Source: an uncultured Opitutia bacterium
GTDB taxonomy: Bacteria; Verrucomicrobiota; Verrucomicrobiia; Opitutales; Opitutaceae
Length of the DNA: 48,527 nucleotides
Direction of reading: 5' to 3'
Assembly (NCBI GenBank): GCA_903872505.1
Contig: CAIQKV010000016.1
Coordinates: 1 to 48,527, forward strand
In this document: one piece after another, positions 23,864-33,100 of the stretch
Position numbering within the stretch: the first letter of the stretch is position 1
Layout: every line of letters starts with the position of its first letter
The notes under the pieces: model-generated
What the model saw: the letters and a program-made list of their open reading frames with translations, nothing else
Told to the model about the DNA's origin: nothing
The model's database searches: none
Position numbers and translations under genes: made by a program

Positions 23864-24979
23864 ATGAATCGCTCTCCCCGCCACCTGGTCCTCGCGCTGA
23901 CCGGCGCACTCCTCGTCCTCGCCTCCCCTGCGCCCGTGTCGGCTTGCACCCGGGCACTTTATGTCGCGGAGGACGGCACGGTCTTCACCGGGCGCTCGAT
24001 GGATTGGGGCGAAGACATGCATTCCAACATGTGGGTGCTGCCCCGCGGGATGAAACGCGACGGCATGGGCGGGGCCAATACCGTCACCTGGGTCTCGAAG
24101 TATGGCAGCCTCATCGTGGCGGGCTACGACATTGGCACTTGCGACGGCATGAACGAGAAGGGGCTGGTGACCAGCATGCTCGCGCTGGTCGAGTCGAACT
24201 ACGGTCAGCCGGCGAAAGGCGGCAAGGTCATCTGCATGAGCACCTGGGCCCAGTACATCCTGGACAACCACGCCACCGTCGCCGAGGCCGTCGCCGACCT
24301 GCGGAAGGAGGCGTTCCGCGTGCAGACCATCGTGCTGCCCACCGGCCGGCCCGCCAACATGCATCTCGCGATCTCGGACGCCTCCGGTGACTCGGCCATC
24401 TTCGAATACGTCAATGGAAAGCTCGTCATCCACCACGGCAAGGAATTCAAAGTGCTGACCAACTCGCCCACCTACGACCAGCAGCTGGCCATCATGGAAT
24501 ACTGGAAACTGGCCGGCGGGTTGACGAAGTCCCTCCCCGGCACCTCGAACGCCGCCGACCGTTTCGTCCGGGCCTCGTTTCTGCTCGGCGCACTCCCGGT
24601 CAAGACCTCCCCGCAGTATATCAGCGGCTCGCCGCAGCAGAAATTCCACTACCAGGCGGCGATGGAAGTGCTGTCCCTGATGCGGAGCATCGGCACCCCG
24701 CTCGGTTTTTCCCTCGCGGACCAGCCATGGGTTTCGTCCACCATCTGGCGGACCGTCAGCGACAGCACCAACCACATTGTGCTGTTCGATTCGGCCATGA
24801 CCCCGGCGACGTTCTGGGTGAAGCTCGATGACCTCGACCTCAAGCCCGGGGCGCCCGTGAGGAAGCTGGAACTGGCCGGCGGCAAGACTTACAGCGGAAA
24901 CGCCACGGATAAGTTCGTCGACGCCAAGCTGTTCAACTTCGCCTCGCTCGAGACCAAGTTCGAGCAGCCGACGCATTAA
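23864..24979 (+). CDS. Exported linear amide C-N hydrolase (choloylglycine hydrolase / penicillin V acylase family)
   Basis: A 371-residue Ntn hydrolase. The signal peptide (1-27, ending PVSA) is cut directly before C28, which becomes the N-terminal nucleophile in the family-typical CTR. R44 and D47 in TGRSMDWGE, the NEKGL segment and TNSPTYDQQ are further family residues. Members hydrolyse amide bonds of bile salts, penicillin V or N-acyl homoserine lactones; Gram-negative periplasmic members often act on lactone signals. The substrate here cannot be assigned. It starts 100 bases after the amidohydrolase and is followed after 45 bases by an outer-membrane barrel gene. Confidence 0.9.
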   Translation: MNRSPRHLVLALTGALLVLASPAPVSACTRALYVAEDGTVFTGRSMDWGEDMHSNMWVLPRGMKRDGMGGANTVTWVSKYGSLIVAGYDIGTCDGMNEKGLVTSMLALVESNYGQPAKGGKVICMSTWAQYILDNHATVAEAVADLRKEAFRVQTIVLPTGRPANMHLAISDASGDSAIFEYVNGKLVIHHGKEFKVLTNSPTYDQQLAIMEYWKLAGGLTKSLPGTSNAADRFVRASFLLGALPVKTSPQYISGSPQQKFHYQAAMEVLSLMRSIGTPLGFSLADQPWVSSTIWRTVSDSTNHIVLFDSAMTPATFWVKLDDLDLKPGAPVRKLELAGGKTYSGNATDKFVDAKLFNFASLETKFEQPTH

Positions 24980-25024
24980 TCTGGCCTGCCGACCCCACTT
25001 GGATTCCATCGCGCGTCCCGCCTC

Positions 25025-25861
25025 ATGAAGTTAACCACCGCCGGTCTCTGTTGCCTGTTCGCGCTGCTCGCCGCGGGGTCGGCAATGGCTGCTGGTCCGA
25101 CCGGGGAGCCCGCCGTCGGAGCCGCTGGGGCGGTCAAGCTGGCGGCGGATCCGGCTTTGGCGGTCGAGAACCCGCTGGCCCGCGTCGTCAACCTCCAGCT
25201 GAACGGCAACGTCAATTTCGACAAGGGCGCAGCTGAGCGGACGCAAGCCGTCGGCCTCTTTGGCGCCACTATTCCGGTTGATCTGCCTCGCCGGTGGAAC
25301 CTGTTCTTGAACGCCAGCCTGCCCGTCATGGACCAGCCGGTCGGCGTCGCCGACCGGGTGCAGGGCTTGGGCGACACGACCTTGAACCTGTTTTTTTCGC
25401 CCCCCAGTTCCCCGCACTGGGTCTTTGCGGCCGGTTCGTCGATCGTCCTGCCAACGGCGACGGATGCCACGCTGGGCCAGGGCAAGTGGGATGCGGGGCC
25501 GGCGATGGCCCTCGTGCATACCGAGCGCACGTGGGTGGCAGGCGCGGCCGTTTCGCAGAGCTGGTCCATCACCGGCGCCAATGACCGGCTGGGGGTCAGC
25601 CGGCTGCTGATCTCACCGTTTGTCACCTGGCGGCTGGACAAGAGCTGGTACCTGTTCACCGCCCCGACTCTCAGTGCGGATTGGAATACGACGACGAACC
25701 GTGCCTGGACCGTACCGCTCGGCGGTGGTGTCGGGCACGTAATCCGGCGGGGCAAACACGCCGTCAACTTCGCCGTCCAGGCCTATGCCAATGTCGTCCG
25801 CCCCAATGGCGCGCCCAGCTGGCAGCTCCGGCTGACGACCGGCTGGGTGTTCCCGAAATAG
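25025..25861 (+). CDS. Outer-membrane beta-barrel protein (MetA-pathway/PF13557-like)
   Basis: A 278-residue protein with a signal peptide (1-22, ending AMAA). The mature part is rich in alternating strands ending in aromatic residues: NLQLNGNVNFD, GLFGATIPVDL, WNLFLNASLP, GLGDTTLNLFF, WYLFTAPTLSADW, and a C-terminal WQLRLTTGWVFPK. GLGDTTLNLFF and the LPTATD pattern are typical of the putative phenol-degradation/transporter barrel family. It would be an outer-membrane channel for small, perhaps hydrophobic, substrates. The substrate is not known. Its place after two secreted amide hydrolases suggests an uptake role for their products, which is inference. Confidence 0.8.
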   Translation: MKLTTAGLCCLFALLAAGSAMAAGPTGEPAVGAAGAVKLAADPALAVENPLARVVNLQLNGNVNFDKGAAERTQAVGLFGATIPVDLPRRWNLFLNASLPVMDQPVGVADRVQGLGDTTLNLFFSPPSSPHWVFAAGSSIVLPTATDATLGQGKWDAGPAMALVHTERTWVAGAAVSQSWSITGANDRLGVSRLLISPFVTWRLDKSWYLFTAPTLSADWNTTTNRAWTVPLGGGVGHVIRRGKHAVNFAVQAYANVVRPNGAPSWQLRLTTGWVFPK

Positions 25862-26027
25862 CAATCCCGGCTGGTCCGCCCTGGGCGCCGGTCCGCGGGA
25901 GTGAAGCCCGCCCGCCAATTTCATGTAAATCCCGCCTTCGGAGGGGCTCTTTTGCTCGCCCCGCGGTTTGGAAAAAGCATCGTCGCAAGCAGTCGCCCAC
26001 CCCCGCCCGGCAGTACCGAGAAAAACC

Positions 26028-27269
26028 ATGCCCCCTCCCAACCAGAACACCGGCGGCCGCCCCGCTGACCTCAAGCAATGGGACTGGAAGTGCGATCCCG
26101 CCTGGCAGACCGATTCCGGCGGCCGGCACCACATCTTCCTCTTCGACGGAACCTGGAACGACGACACCGGCATCAACCCCTCCGATTTCACGTGGGATGC
26201 CGCCCGTCAGCTCTGGGTCAGTCGGGACGACCCGGCCAAGGCCTACCCGCCCATCGTCTCCAACCTGGTCAAAACCAACCACGCGCTGGGTCCGGATGGA
26301 CCCGGCCAGCTCACCCATTATTTCCGCGGCATCGGCAACGACGATGAGAACGACACGCCCAACCAGTCGGCCGAGGGCGCCTTCGCGACGATGGAGGTGC
26401 ACATCCGCAACTCCGCCTACTGTTCGTTTCTGCAAAACTACCGGCAGGGCGACCAGATCTCGATCTTCGGGTTCAGCCGGGGCGCGGCCAGTGCGCGGCT
26501 GTTCGCCCGCGACCTCGCGGCCCGCGGGCTCGTCGACGAGGCGCGCATCGGTGCCCGCTACTGCCGCGTCCGCAACAGCGGCGACATCCGGCTCGACGTT
26601 TGGGACCTCGAGCTGCGCTGGTCCAAGACGCTGATTCCCGGGAACCAGATCCCCATCGCCTTCCTCGGGGTGTGGGACACGGTGCCGACGAACGTGCCGG
26701 GCACCCTCGCCGACTGGACGGTGCCGGCCACGGTCGGCCGCGCCGTGCATTGCATGGCGCTCGACGAAACCCGCGACCTGTTTGTGCCGACGATCCTCCA
26801 ATATCCGCCGGAGCGGGCCGCCGCGATCAAGGAGGTCTGGTTCCCCGGTGCGCACAGTGATGTCGGCGGCGGCTATTTCTACGATGCACTCAGCCGTGTG
26901 GCGCTGAAATACATGTGGCAAAATTGGGACAGCGCGCTGGCGGCGCAGCAGCTGCCCGGCCTCACCTGGCGGACCGATCTCGCCGCGCAGTACGTCGCCA
27001 CCGACGGATTGCCCTGGCTGCGGCACCAGGAACTGGGCCTGACGGCGGATCTGGGCGGCGTCTCGCCGCGCAACCTCACGCCGTGCATCGGCGGCCTCCC
27101 GCGGGTGCACCCGAGCGTCGAGCAGTTCGTGCAGCACGGCGGCCTGCAGTTCTGCACCGAGGGCAAGGGTTTCCCGCCCGCCTGCGTGATCTCGGCGCAA
27201 GTGTACCAGCCACCCGCCTACCCCGGTGCCGCCGAGGTCGAGCTCTACGACTCGACCGCTTGGGCCTGA
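26028..27269 (+). CDS. DUF2235 alpha/beta hydrolase (Tle1-like phospholipase fold)
   Basis: The ATG at 26028 gives 413 residues; a TTG at 25968 is less likely. It has no signal peptide. The DUF2235 fold is clear: HHIFLFDGTWNDD near the start, YFRGIGNDDEND, the nucleophile elbow GFSRGAAS (G-x-S-x-G-like), FLGVWDTVPT and the later EVWFPGAHSDVGGGY, which supplies the acidic residue and histidine. Members include T6SS phospholipase effectors (Tle1) and many uncharacterised hydrolases. No VgrG, immunity or adaptor gene is next to it, so an effector role is not supported here. It is followed by a convergent small gene with a shared hairpin terminator. Confidence 0.85.
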   Translation: MPPPNQNTGGRPADLKQWDWKCDPAWQTDSGGRHHIFLFDGTWNDDTGINPSDFTWDAARQLWVSRDDPAKAYPPIVSNLVKTNHALGPDGPGQLTHYFRGIGNDDENDTPNQSAEGAFATMEVHIRNSAYCSFLQNYRQGDQISIFGFSRGAASARLFARDLAARGLVDEARIGARYCRVRNSGDIRLDVWDLELRWSKTLIPGNQIPIAFLGVWDTVPTNVPGTLADWTVPATVGRAVHCMALDETRDLFVPTILQYPPERAAAIKEVWFPGAHSDVGGGYFYDALSRVALKYMWQNWDSALAAQQLPGLTWRTDLAAQYVATDGLPWLRHQELGLTADLGGVSPRNLTPCIGGLPRVHPSVEQFVQHGGLQFCTEGKGFPPACVISAQVYQPPAYPGAAEVELYDSTAWA

Positions 27270-27273
27270 GACA

Positions 27274-27299
27274 GAAAAAAGGCCGTCACCAGACGGCCT
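27274..27299 (-). terminator. Rho-independent terminator of the 39-residue basic protein gene
   Basis: AGGCCGTC (27280-27287) and GACGGCCT (27292-27299) form an 8-bp stem with an ACCA loop. On the minus strand the stem is followed by a T-run (AAAAAA at 27275-27280 on the plus strand), so it terminates the small gene at 27331-27450. On the plus strand no T-run follows, so the DUF2235 gene uses it weakly at best. Confidence 0.85.
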
Positions 27300-27330
27300 G
27301 TGAATTGAAACCTGCGGTCCGCGAGGGACT

Positions 27331-27450
27331 TCAGGTGCTCATGATACGTTTGCCGGCGGGCCGGTTCTTGACCAAGCCCTTGCCCCCTTTGGACTTTGCG
27401 GCGCGGGTCTTGGCAGCGGTCATCCGACCGCCTCTGCTTTTCTTTGCCAT
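27331..27450 (-). CDS. 39-residue basic small protein, unassigned
   Basis: From the ATG at 27450 the frame runs 39 codons to TGA at 27333-27331. The product begins MAKKSRGGRMTAAKTRAAKS and ends GKRIMST: it is Lys/Arg/Gly/Ala-rich with no hydrophobic core or cysteine. A clear AGGA Shine-Dalgarno lies six bases before the ATG, and a terminator lies 31 bases after the stop, so this is a compact transcription unit of its own. A frame opening further upstream, at 27543, lacks support. Composition recalls small nucleoid or ribosome-associated peptides (histone H1-like AAK/KGG stretches), but I recognise no family. The gene lies downstream of recR on the same strand. Confidence 0.75.
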   Translation of the reverse strand: MAKKSRGGRMTAAKTRAAKSKGGKGLVKNRPAGKRIMST

Positions 27451-27539
27451 ATGTGATCCTGGGTTGTTCGGACTGAGGGTTGACTGGACGCCACAGGGTG
27501 CTCCACCCCGGCATCCCCGTCCATACGGTGAAACCCTAC

Positions 27540-28139
27540 TCACAAATACGTCCGCCGCCCGTCCAGTGCGCTCTTGAGCGTGACCGAGTCGGCATAGAGC
27601 ACACCACCGCCGCTGGGCAGCCCGAATCCGATGCGCGTGACCTTCACCTCGCGTCCGCTGGCCGTCAGTTGCTCCATCAGGTAATGGCAGGTGGCCTCAC
27701 CCTCGACGTCGTTGGACAGGGCGAGGATGATTTCCTTCACCCCGCCCGCCGCGACGCGCGCGAACAGCGCGCCGAAATTCAGGTCATCCGGTCCCACGCC
27801 GTGGATCGGCGAAAGCTTCCCGTGCAGCACATGGTACGTGCCGCGATAGGCGCCGCTCCGCTCCAGGGCGACGAGGTCCGGCACGTGCTCGACCACGCAG
27901 ACGACGGCCGCGTCGCGCCGCTCATCCGCGCAAAGGTCGCAGAGTTCGCTCTCGGCCAGGTTGCCGCAGCGCGAGCAGCGGCGCACGGCGCGGGCCGCCT
28001 CCTCCAGCGCCGCCACGAGGGCCGGCAGCCGCGCGGGCTTCTCCACCAGCAGGTTCAGGGCGATGCGCTCCGAGGAGCGGTAGCCGAGCCCCGGGAGCTG
28101 TTTTAGGTGCTTCTGCAGCTTTTCGAACGCGGGCGTCAT
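27540..28139 (-). CDS. recR: Recombination mediator RecR
   Basis: A 199-residue protein, normal length. The N-terminal helix-hairpin-helix (LKQLPGLGYRSSERIALNLL) is followed by the C4 zinc motif CSRCGNLAESELCDLC (about 55-70) and a Toprim-like domain (VVEHVPDLVALE, ALSNDVEGEAT, YLMEQL), closing with TRIGFGLPSGGG and a tail ending SALDGRRTYL. RecR with RecO or RecF loads RecA onto gapped DNA. It follows ybaB by 19 bases, the usual order for this pair. No Shine-Dalgarno is visible. Confidence 0.95.
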   Translation of the reverse strand: MTPAFEKLQKHLKQLPGLGYRSSERIALNLLVEKPARLPALVAALEEAARAVRRCSRCGNLAESELCDLCADERRDAAVVCVVEHVPDLVALERSGAYRGTYHVLHGKLSPIHGVGPDDLNFGALFARVAAGGVKEIILALSNDVEGEATCHYLMEQLTASGREVKVTRIGFGLPSGGGVLYADSVTLKSALDGRRTYL

Positions 28140-28158
28140 CGCCGGTGCCGGGCCCCGC

Positions 28159-28467
28159 TCAAAACAGTCCGGGCGCCTGGAACGCCGAGGTGACCTTCGC
28201 CATCTCGGCGTCGTTGTAGTCCTTCGCCTGCTTCGCCGCGTCCTGGATCGCGACCAGTAGCGTGTCCGCGACCAGCTTGGCGTCCTCCTTCAGGAACTCG
28301 GCGTCCAGCGCGAGCGCGGTGAACTTGCCCGCGCCGTTGACCTTGAGCTTCACCGCCCCGCCGCCGCTCGTGACCTCGATCTCCTTGGCCTCGAGCTGGG
28401 TTTGGAGCGCTTCGATGGAACGCTGCATTTTCTGCGCCTGTTTGAGAAGTTTGCCTACGCCGGCCAT
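28159..28467 (-). CDS. YbaB/EbfC nucleoid-associated protein
   Basis: The ATG at 28467 gives 102 residues; the longer frame to 28578 includes non-conserved sequence. MAGVGKLLKQAQKMQRSIEALQ with helix-rich ends, EVTSGGGAVKLKVNG in the central sheet and LVADTLLVAIQDAAKQAK are typical of the dimeric YbaB family, a DNA-binding protein that shapes the nucleoid. It is directly upstream of recR, the common pair, though dnaX is not next to it here. The upstream SDR gene on the same strand ends 53 bases before it. Confidence 0.92.
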   Translation of the reverse strand: MAGVGKLLKQAQKMQRSIEALQTQLEAKEIEVTSGGGAVKLKVNGAGKFTALALDAEFLKEDAKLVADTLLVAIQDAAKQAKDYNDAEMAKVTSAFQAPGLF

Positions 28468-28520
28468 GGGAATGCGGGGGTTGAGGGTTGTGAGCAGAAA
28501 GTTGAGAGAGGCCCGGCGAG

Positions 28521-29414
28521 CTAACGCGACAACAATTTTGCGTAGCCCTCGCGATAACTGGGAAAAGACGGCCGCCAACCGAGCGCGGCCTTCAGCCGGT
28601 CGTTGACGATGATGCGGTCCGGCGTGGGCGCCCTCCCGCCGGCGGATTCGCCCGTGAACCGCGGCGGCGGCACGCCCAGCTGCGCCGCCAGCCAGGCGGC
28701 GATCTCCCCCTTGGTCGCGGCGCCATCGTCGGCGACGTTGAACAGCCCGTCCGCCAGCGGCGCCGGCGCGCCGAACGCCGCCCAGATGGCCGCGCAGGCG
28801 TCGTCGCGCTGGATCAGGTTGAGATGCTGGGCTTCCGTGCCCGACACCTCGCCCGCCCGGACCTGTTGCACCAGATGGGTCCGGCCCGGCCCGTAAATTC
28901 CCGCCAGCCGCAGCACCACCCGGCTCCGCGCCGCCCCCGGGCTCGCGCGCATCCGCGTCTCCGTCTCGACGAGGACCGCCGTGCGCTCGTCCCGGCCGGC
29001 CACCGGCGACGTTTCATCGACGCGCCCCCCGCCGCCCTGCGGATAGACCGAGGTGCTGCTGGTGTAGACCAAGCTTCCGACCGGGCCGTGCCGCTCCGCC
29101 CAGGCCAGCACCGATTTCATGCCGTCCAAGTAGCTGCGCCGGTAGGCCTCCGCCCCGCCGCCACCCGAGCTCACGCAATTCAATGCAAAGTCCGCCGGGC
29201 CGACTTTCGCGTGCCAGGTGTCACCCGCGAGATCGGCCACCACCACCGCCAGACCCGCCGCGCGCAAACCCGCCGCCTTCCCCTCGTTCCGGGTCAGCGC
29301 CGTCACCCGCAGTCCCCGCGCCCCGGCCTGCCGCGCGACCTCCCCGCCAATGTAGCCGCAGCCCAGGATCACGAGGTGTTTTCCGGCAAAATTACCGTGT
29401 GCATCGGGGCTCAT
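28521..29414 (-). CDS. NAD(P)-binding epimerase/dehydratase-like protein (SDR, YeeZ-like)
   Basis: A 297-residue protein. VILGCGYIGGEVA (about 15-27) is the Rossmann glycine-rich loop; VYTSSTSVYPQGGG (about 116-129) gives the Ser/Tyr of an SDR active site, but the usual YxxxK lysine is not evident. RLAGIYGPGRTHL and FNVADDGAATKGEIA are typical of the atypical SDR group that includes YeeZ. Reaction unknown; possibly a sugar-nucleotide or quinone oxidoreductase-like enzyme, or only a binding protein. It is divergent from the DJ-1 gene, only 18 bases apart, so both promoters must overlap coding sequence. It may be cotranscribed with ybaB-recR. Confidence 0.82.
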   Translation of the reverse strand: MSPDAHGNFAGKHLVILGCGYIGGEVARQAGARGLRVTALTRNEGKAAGLRAAGLAVVVADLAGDTWHAKVGPADFALNCVSSGGGGAEAYRRSYLDGMKSVLAWAERHGPVGSLVYTSSTSVYPQGGGGRVDETSPVAGRDERTAVLVETETRMRASPGAARSRVVLRLAGIYGPGRTHLVQQVRAGEVSGTEAQHLNLIQRDDACAAIWAAFGAPAPLADGLFNVADDGAATKGEIAAWLAAQLGVPPPRFTGESAGGRAPTPDRIIVNDRLKAALGWRPSFPSYREGYAKLLSR

Positions 29415-29432
29415 GCGTGCTCAACTGACACC

Positions 29433-29978
29433 ATGCCCACCGTTCTCGCAATCCTTGCGGAAGGTTTTGAGGAAATCGAGGCCGCCGCCCCCATCGACCT
29501 CCTGCGCCGCGCCGGCGCCGAGGTGACCGTCGCCGCGCTGGGCGAAGGCATCCATGTCACCGGTCGCAGCCAGCTCACCCTGCACGCCGACACCACGCTT
29601 GCGGCGGTGGCGGCCGGCGGCCGCGAGTTTGACTGTGTTTTCCTGCCCGGCGGGCCCGGGGTGGCGCAACTGCGGGGCGATCCGCGCGTGCGCGCCTTGG
29701 TGCTGCGCCAGCACGCCGCCGGACGCTGGCTCGCCGCCATCTGCGCCGCGCCCACCGTGCTGTACGATGCCGGCCTGCTCACGGGCCGGCGCTACACCGC
29801 GCATTTCTCCGTGGCCAGCGAGCTGCCGCACCTCCTCGCCGGGGAGCGGGTCGTCGCGGATGGGCACCTGCTGACCTCACGCGGCGCGGGCACCGCGGTG
29901 GAATTCGGGCTGTTCCTGGTCGAGAAACTTTTCTCGGCGGAAAAGGCCCGCGAGGTCGCCCGCTCTATTTGTCTGTGA
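29433..29978 (+). CDS. DJ-1/PfpI-family protein
   Basis: A 181-residue cytoplasmic protein from the ATG at 29433. The DJ-1/PfpI fold is clear: LAEGFEEIEAAAPIDLLRRA at the start with the conserved Glu, LPGGPG (71-76), and the nucleophile elbow AICAAPTVL with C104. YTAHFSVA and LLTSRGAGTAVEF close the active site. The DJ-1 branch (YajL-like) has been linked to protein deglycation and oxidative-stress protection; either is plausible. It is divergent from the SDR gene with an 18-base spacer. The polysaccharide locus begins 160 bases after its stop. Confidence 0.9.
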   Translation: MPTVLAILAEGFEEIEAAAPIDLLRRAGAEVTVAALGEGIHVTGRSQLTLHADTTLAAVAAGGREFDCVFLPGGPGVAQLRGDPRVRALVLRQHAAGRWLAAICAAPTVLYDAGLLTGRRYTAHFSVASELPHLLAGERVVADGHLLTSRGAGTAVEFGLFLVEKLFSAEKAREVARSICL

Positions 29979-30138
29979 CCTGCCCCCGCATCAACGGGAT
30001 TGCCAAGTTCCGCTGTTTGCGTTGGTCTTTATTATCAGGGGTTTAGCCCCGGCCAGCGATGGCTCATCGCCCGTTCGTCCAATCGCCCAGTCATTCCTTC
30101 CCGGAAGCGACGGGGCGAAGCTTTCCCTCCAACTCCCC

Positions 30139-33100
30139 ATGTGCGGCATAGCCGGTTTTATCAGCCCGCGTGACCCGCCCGAGGTCCGCACCGCGGCCGT
30201 TGACCGGATGTGCGCGGCCATGCTGCACCGCGGGCCCGATGACGGCGGCGTCACGACCCAGGGCGACGCGACCATCGGCATGCGCCGGCTGGCAATCTTT
30301 GATCCCGCGCACGGCCACCAGCCGATGGCGACCCCCGACGGGCGGTTCCACCTCGTCTTCAACGGGGCCATCTACAACTTCCACGCGTTGCGGGATGAGT
30401 TGCGCGCGGCGGGTTTCGCCTTCCGGACCGACTGCGACACCGAGGTGCTGCTGACCGCCTTCGCTCACTGGGGCGAAGCCTGCCTCGGCCGGCTGCGCGG
30501 CATGTTTGCCTTCGCCGTCTGGGACCGCCGCGACCAAAGCCTCTTCCTCGCGCGCGACGCCTTCGGCATCAAGCCGCTGTACTACCGCCACGATGACACG
30601 CGCCTGGTCTTCGCGTCCGAGTTGAACGCGCTGCTCGCCTCGGGCTCGTGCGCGGCGGTGATTGATCCCGTGTCGGTGGCCGACTACCTGGGGTGGTTGG
30701 CGGTGCCGGCCCCGCGCACGATCTACCGCGACATCTTCAGCCTGCGGCCCGGTGAGTGTGCCACCTTCCGGGCCGGCCGGCTCGACATCCGGTCGCACTG
30801 GACCTTTCGCACGATCCCGCCGGCCCACCCGGTCTGCACCACCGCGGAGGAATTCAACCGCGAGTTACGCGCGCGGCTCGAGGACACCATCCGCGCGCAT
30901 GTCGTGGCCGACGTGCCGGTCGGGGCCTTCCTCTCGGGCGGGCTCGATTCCGCGGCCGTCGTCGGCCTGATGTCCCGGGCCAGTGGCGCGCGGTTGCGGA
31001 CGTTTTCGATCGGCTTCGACGAAGCGGGCTACTCCGAGGCCGACAACGCCGCCGCCAGCGCGCGGCATTTTGGCACCGACCATCACGCCAGCGTGCTGAG
31101 CGGCAACCAGGTCGCCGCGGAGATCGAGACCCTGCTCGCCGCGCTCGACCAGCCGACGGGTGACGGCATCAACACCTACTACGCCAGCCAGGCCGCCCGC
31201 GCCGGCGGCGTGACCGTGGCCCTCTCCGGCCTCGGCGGCGACGAGCTGTTCGGCGGCTATCCCTCGTTCCGCGATGTGCCGCGCCTGTCACGCTGGCTGC
31301 CGGTCGTGCGCCGCCTGCCGGCCGCCGCGCGCGCGCTGCTGACCGCCCGGTTGCGGCGGGGGGGCGTCCGCGCGCGCAAGCTCGCGGATTTCCTGGAATA
31401 CGGGCGCACCTTCCCAGAACTCGCCGCGCTGCAGCGCCGGGTGTTTTCCGAGTCGGCCCGCCGTTCGCTCCTGAGTCCCGATGTCCTGCAGGCGGTCGGG
31501 CCGCGCGCCCCGTACCATCCGGAACTCGGCGCGCTGTCCGCCGAACTCGCGGGCGCCGGGTCCTTCGAGACCCTCAGCGCCTGGGAACTGCGCACCTACA
31601 TGGCGGATGTGCTCCTGCGGGACAGCGATGTGATGAGCATGCGCCACTCGCTCGAGCTGCGCGTGCCCTTCGTGGACCGTCCGCTGGTCGAATGGCTCTG
31701 GCGGCAGCCGGCAGAGTTCAAGCGCGGCGGGGGCGGCGCCAAGTCCGCGCTCGCCGCCGCCGTCGCGGACCTGCTGCCCCCGGGGCTCGCCGGCCGGCGC
31801 AAACTGGGTTTCAGCCTGCCTTTCGCCGTGTGGATGCGTCGGGAACTGCGGCCTTTCCTCGAGGAGATGTTCAGCAGCGGCAGCATCGACCGCAGCGGCC
31901 TGTTCGCCCGCCAGCCGGTGCAAAACCTCTGGCGCGGATTTCTGGCGGGCTCCGGCCCCCGCGAATGGTCGCGCGTCTGGAGCCTCGCCGTCCTTATGGC
32001 GTTCGCCAACCGCCGGACCACCGGGGCCTCCAGCCGCAACGGGCCGGGTCCGGCTGCGGTGCAGGTTGCGGCCCCGGACCCCGCCGCCCCGCCCCAACCG
32101 GCGCGCCGCCGGGCCCGCCACGCCACCCTGCTGCTGGCGCCCGAAATCTTCGCCTCCGAGGGCGGCATTCCCCGGATGCTCCAGCTTTACCTCAAGGCGC
32201 TGTGCGAGCTCGCAGAGCCGGACGGCACCGTCCGGCTCGCCGCACTGAACGACGACACCGTCGACTCCCGCGATTTGCGCCGGTGCACCACCGACCGGCT
32301 GGATGACTGGGAGGTCTGCCTGCGGCGGAAATCCCGGTTCATCCGCGCCTCGCTGCGGATGAGCGGTGGCTGCGACCGGATGGTCTGCGGACACGTCGCG
32401 CAACTGCCCGTGGCCTTGGCGGCCAAGCTACTCCATCCCCGCCTGCGCTACTATCTCGTCGCCCACGGCATCGAGGTCTGGCGGCGCTTCACGCTGCCCG
32501 AGCGCCTGGCCCTGCGCGGCGCCGAGCGGATTTTCTGCGTGAGCGACTACACGCGGCGCGAGCTGCTGCGCCATTGCCCGCTACCGGAGGGCAAGGCGGT
32601 CGTGCTCCCCAATGCCCTCGATCCCAGCTTCCCGATCTTCCCGGTGCCTGTCCGCCACGAGGGCCCGCCGGTCATCCTCGCCGTCACGCGCCTCACGCAC
32701 GCGGATCGCTACAAGGGTGTGGATCACCTGATTGAGGCGCTCCCGGCGATCCGCGCCGGGATCCCGGACGCCATCCTGCGCGTTGTCGGCCGCGGCGACG
32801 ACCTGCCGCGGCTGCAGACCCTGCGCAACCGGCTCGGCCTGCGGTCAGCCGTGGAATTCCTCGGCTACCTCGACGACCGGCGCCTGACCGCGGAGTTCCA
32901 GGCCTGCCGCCTTTTCGCGCTGCCGAGCGAGCGGGAAGGGTTCGGCCTCGTCTATCTCGAGGCCATGGCCTGCGGCCGGCCGTGCCTCGGCGCGCGGGCC
33001 GGGGGCGCCCCCGAGGTCATCACCCCCGAGACGGGCGTGCTGGTCGAGTTCGGCGATGTGCCCGGCATCGCCGCCGCGGGCATCGCCGCCCTCCGCCGGA

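Noticed and set aside
26028..27269. DUF2235 gene as a type VI secretion effector
   Set aside because: No VgrG, Hcp, adaptor or immunity gene is in the window; fold alone is not enough.
30000..30040. Promoter of the polysaccharide locus
   Set aside because: A TATTAT box at 30030 is seen in an AT-richer stretch, but no -35 element lies at the right spacing (TTGCCA at 30000 is 24 bases away). A promoter may still be here.
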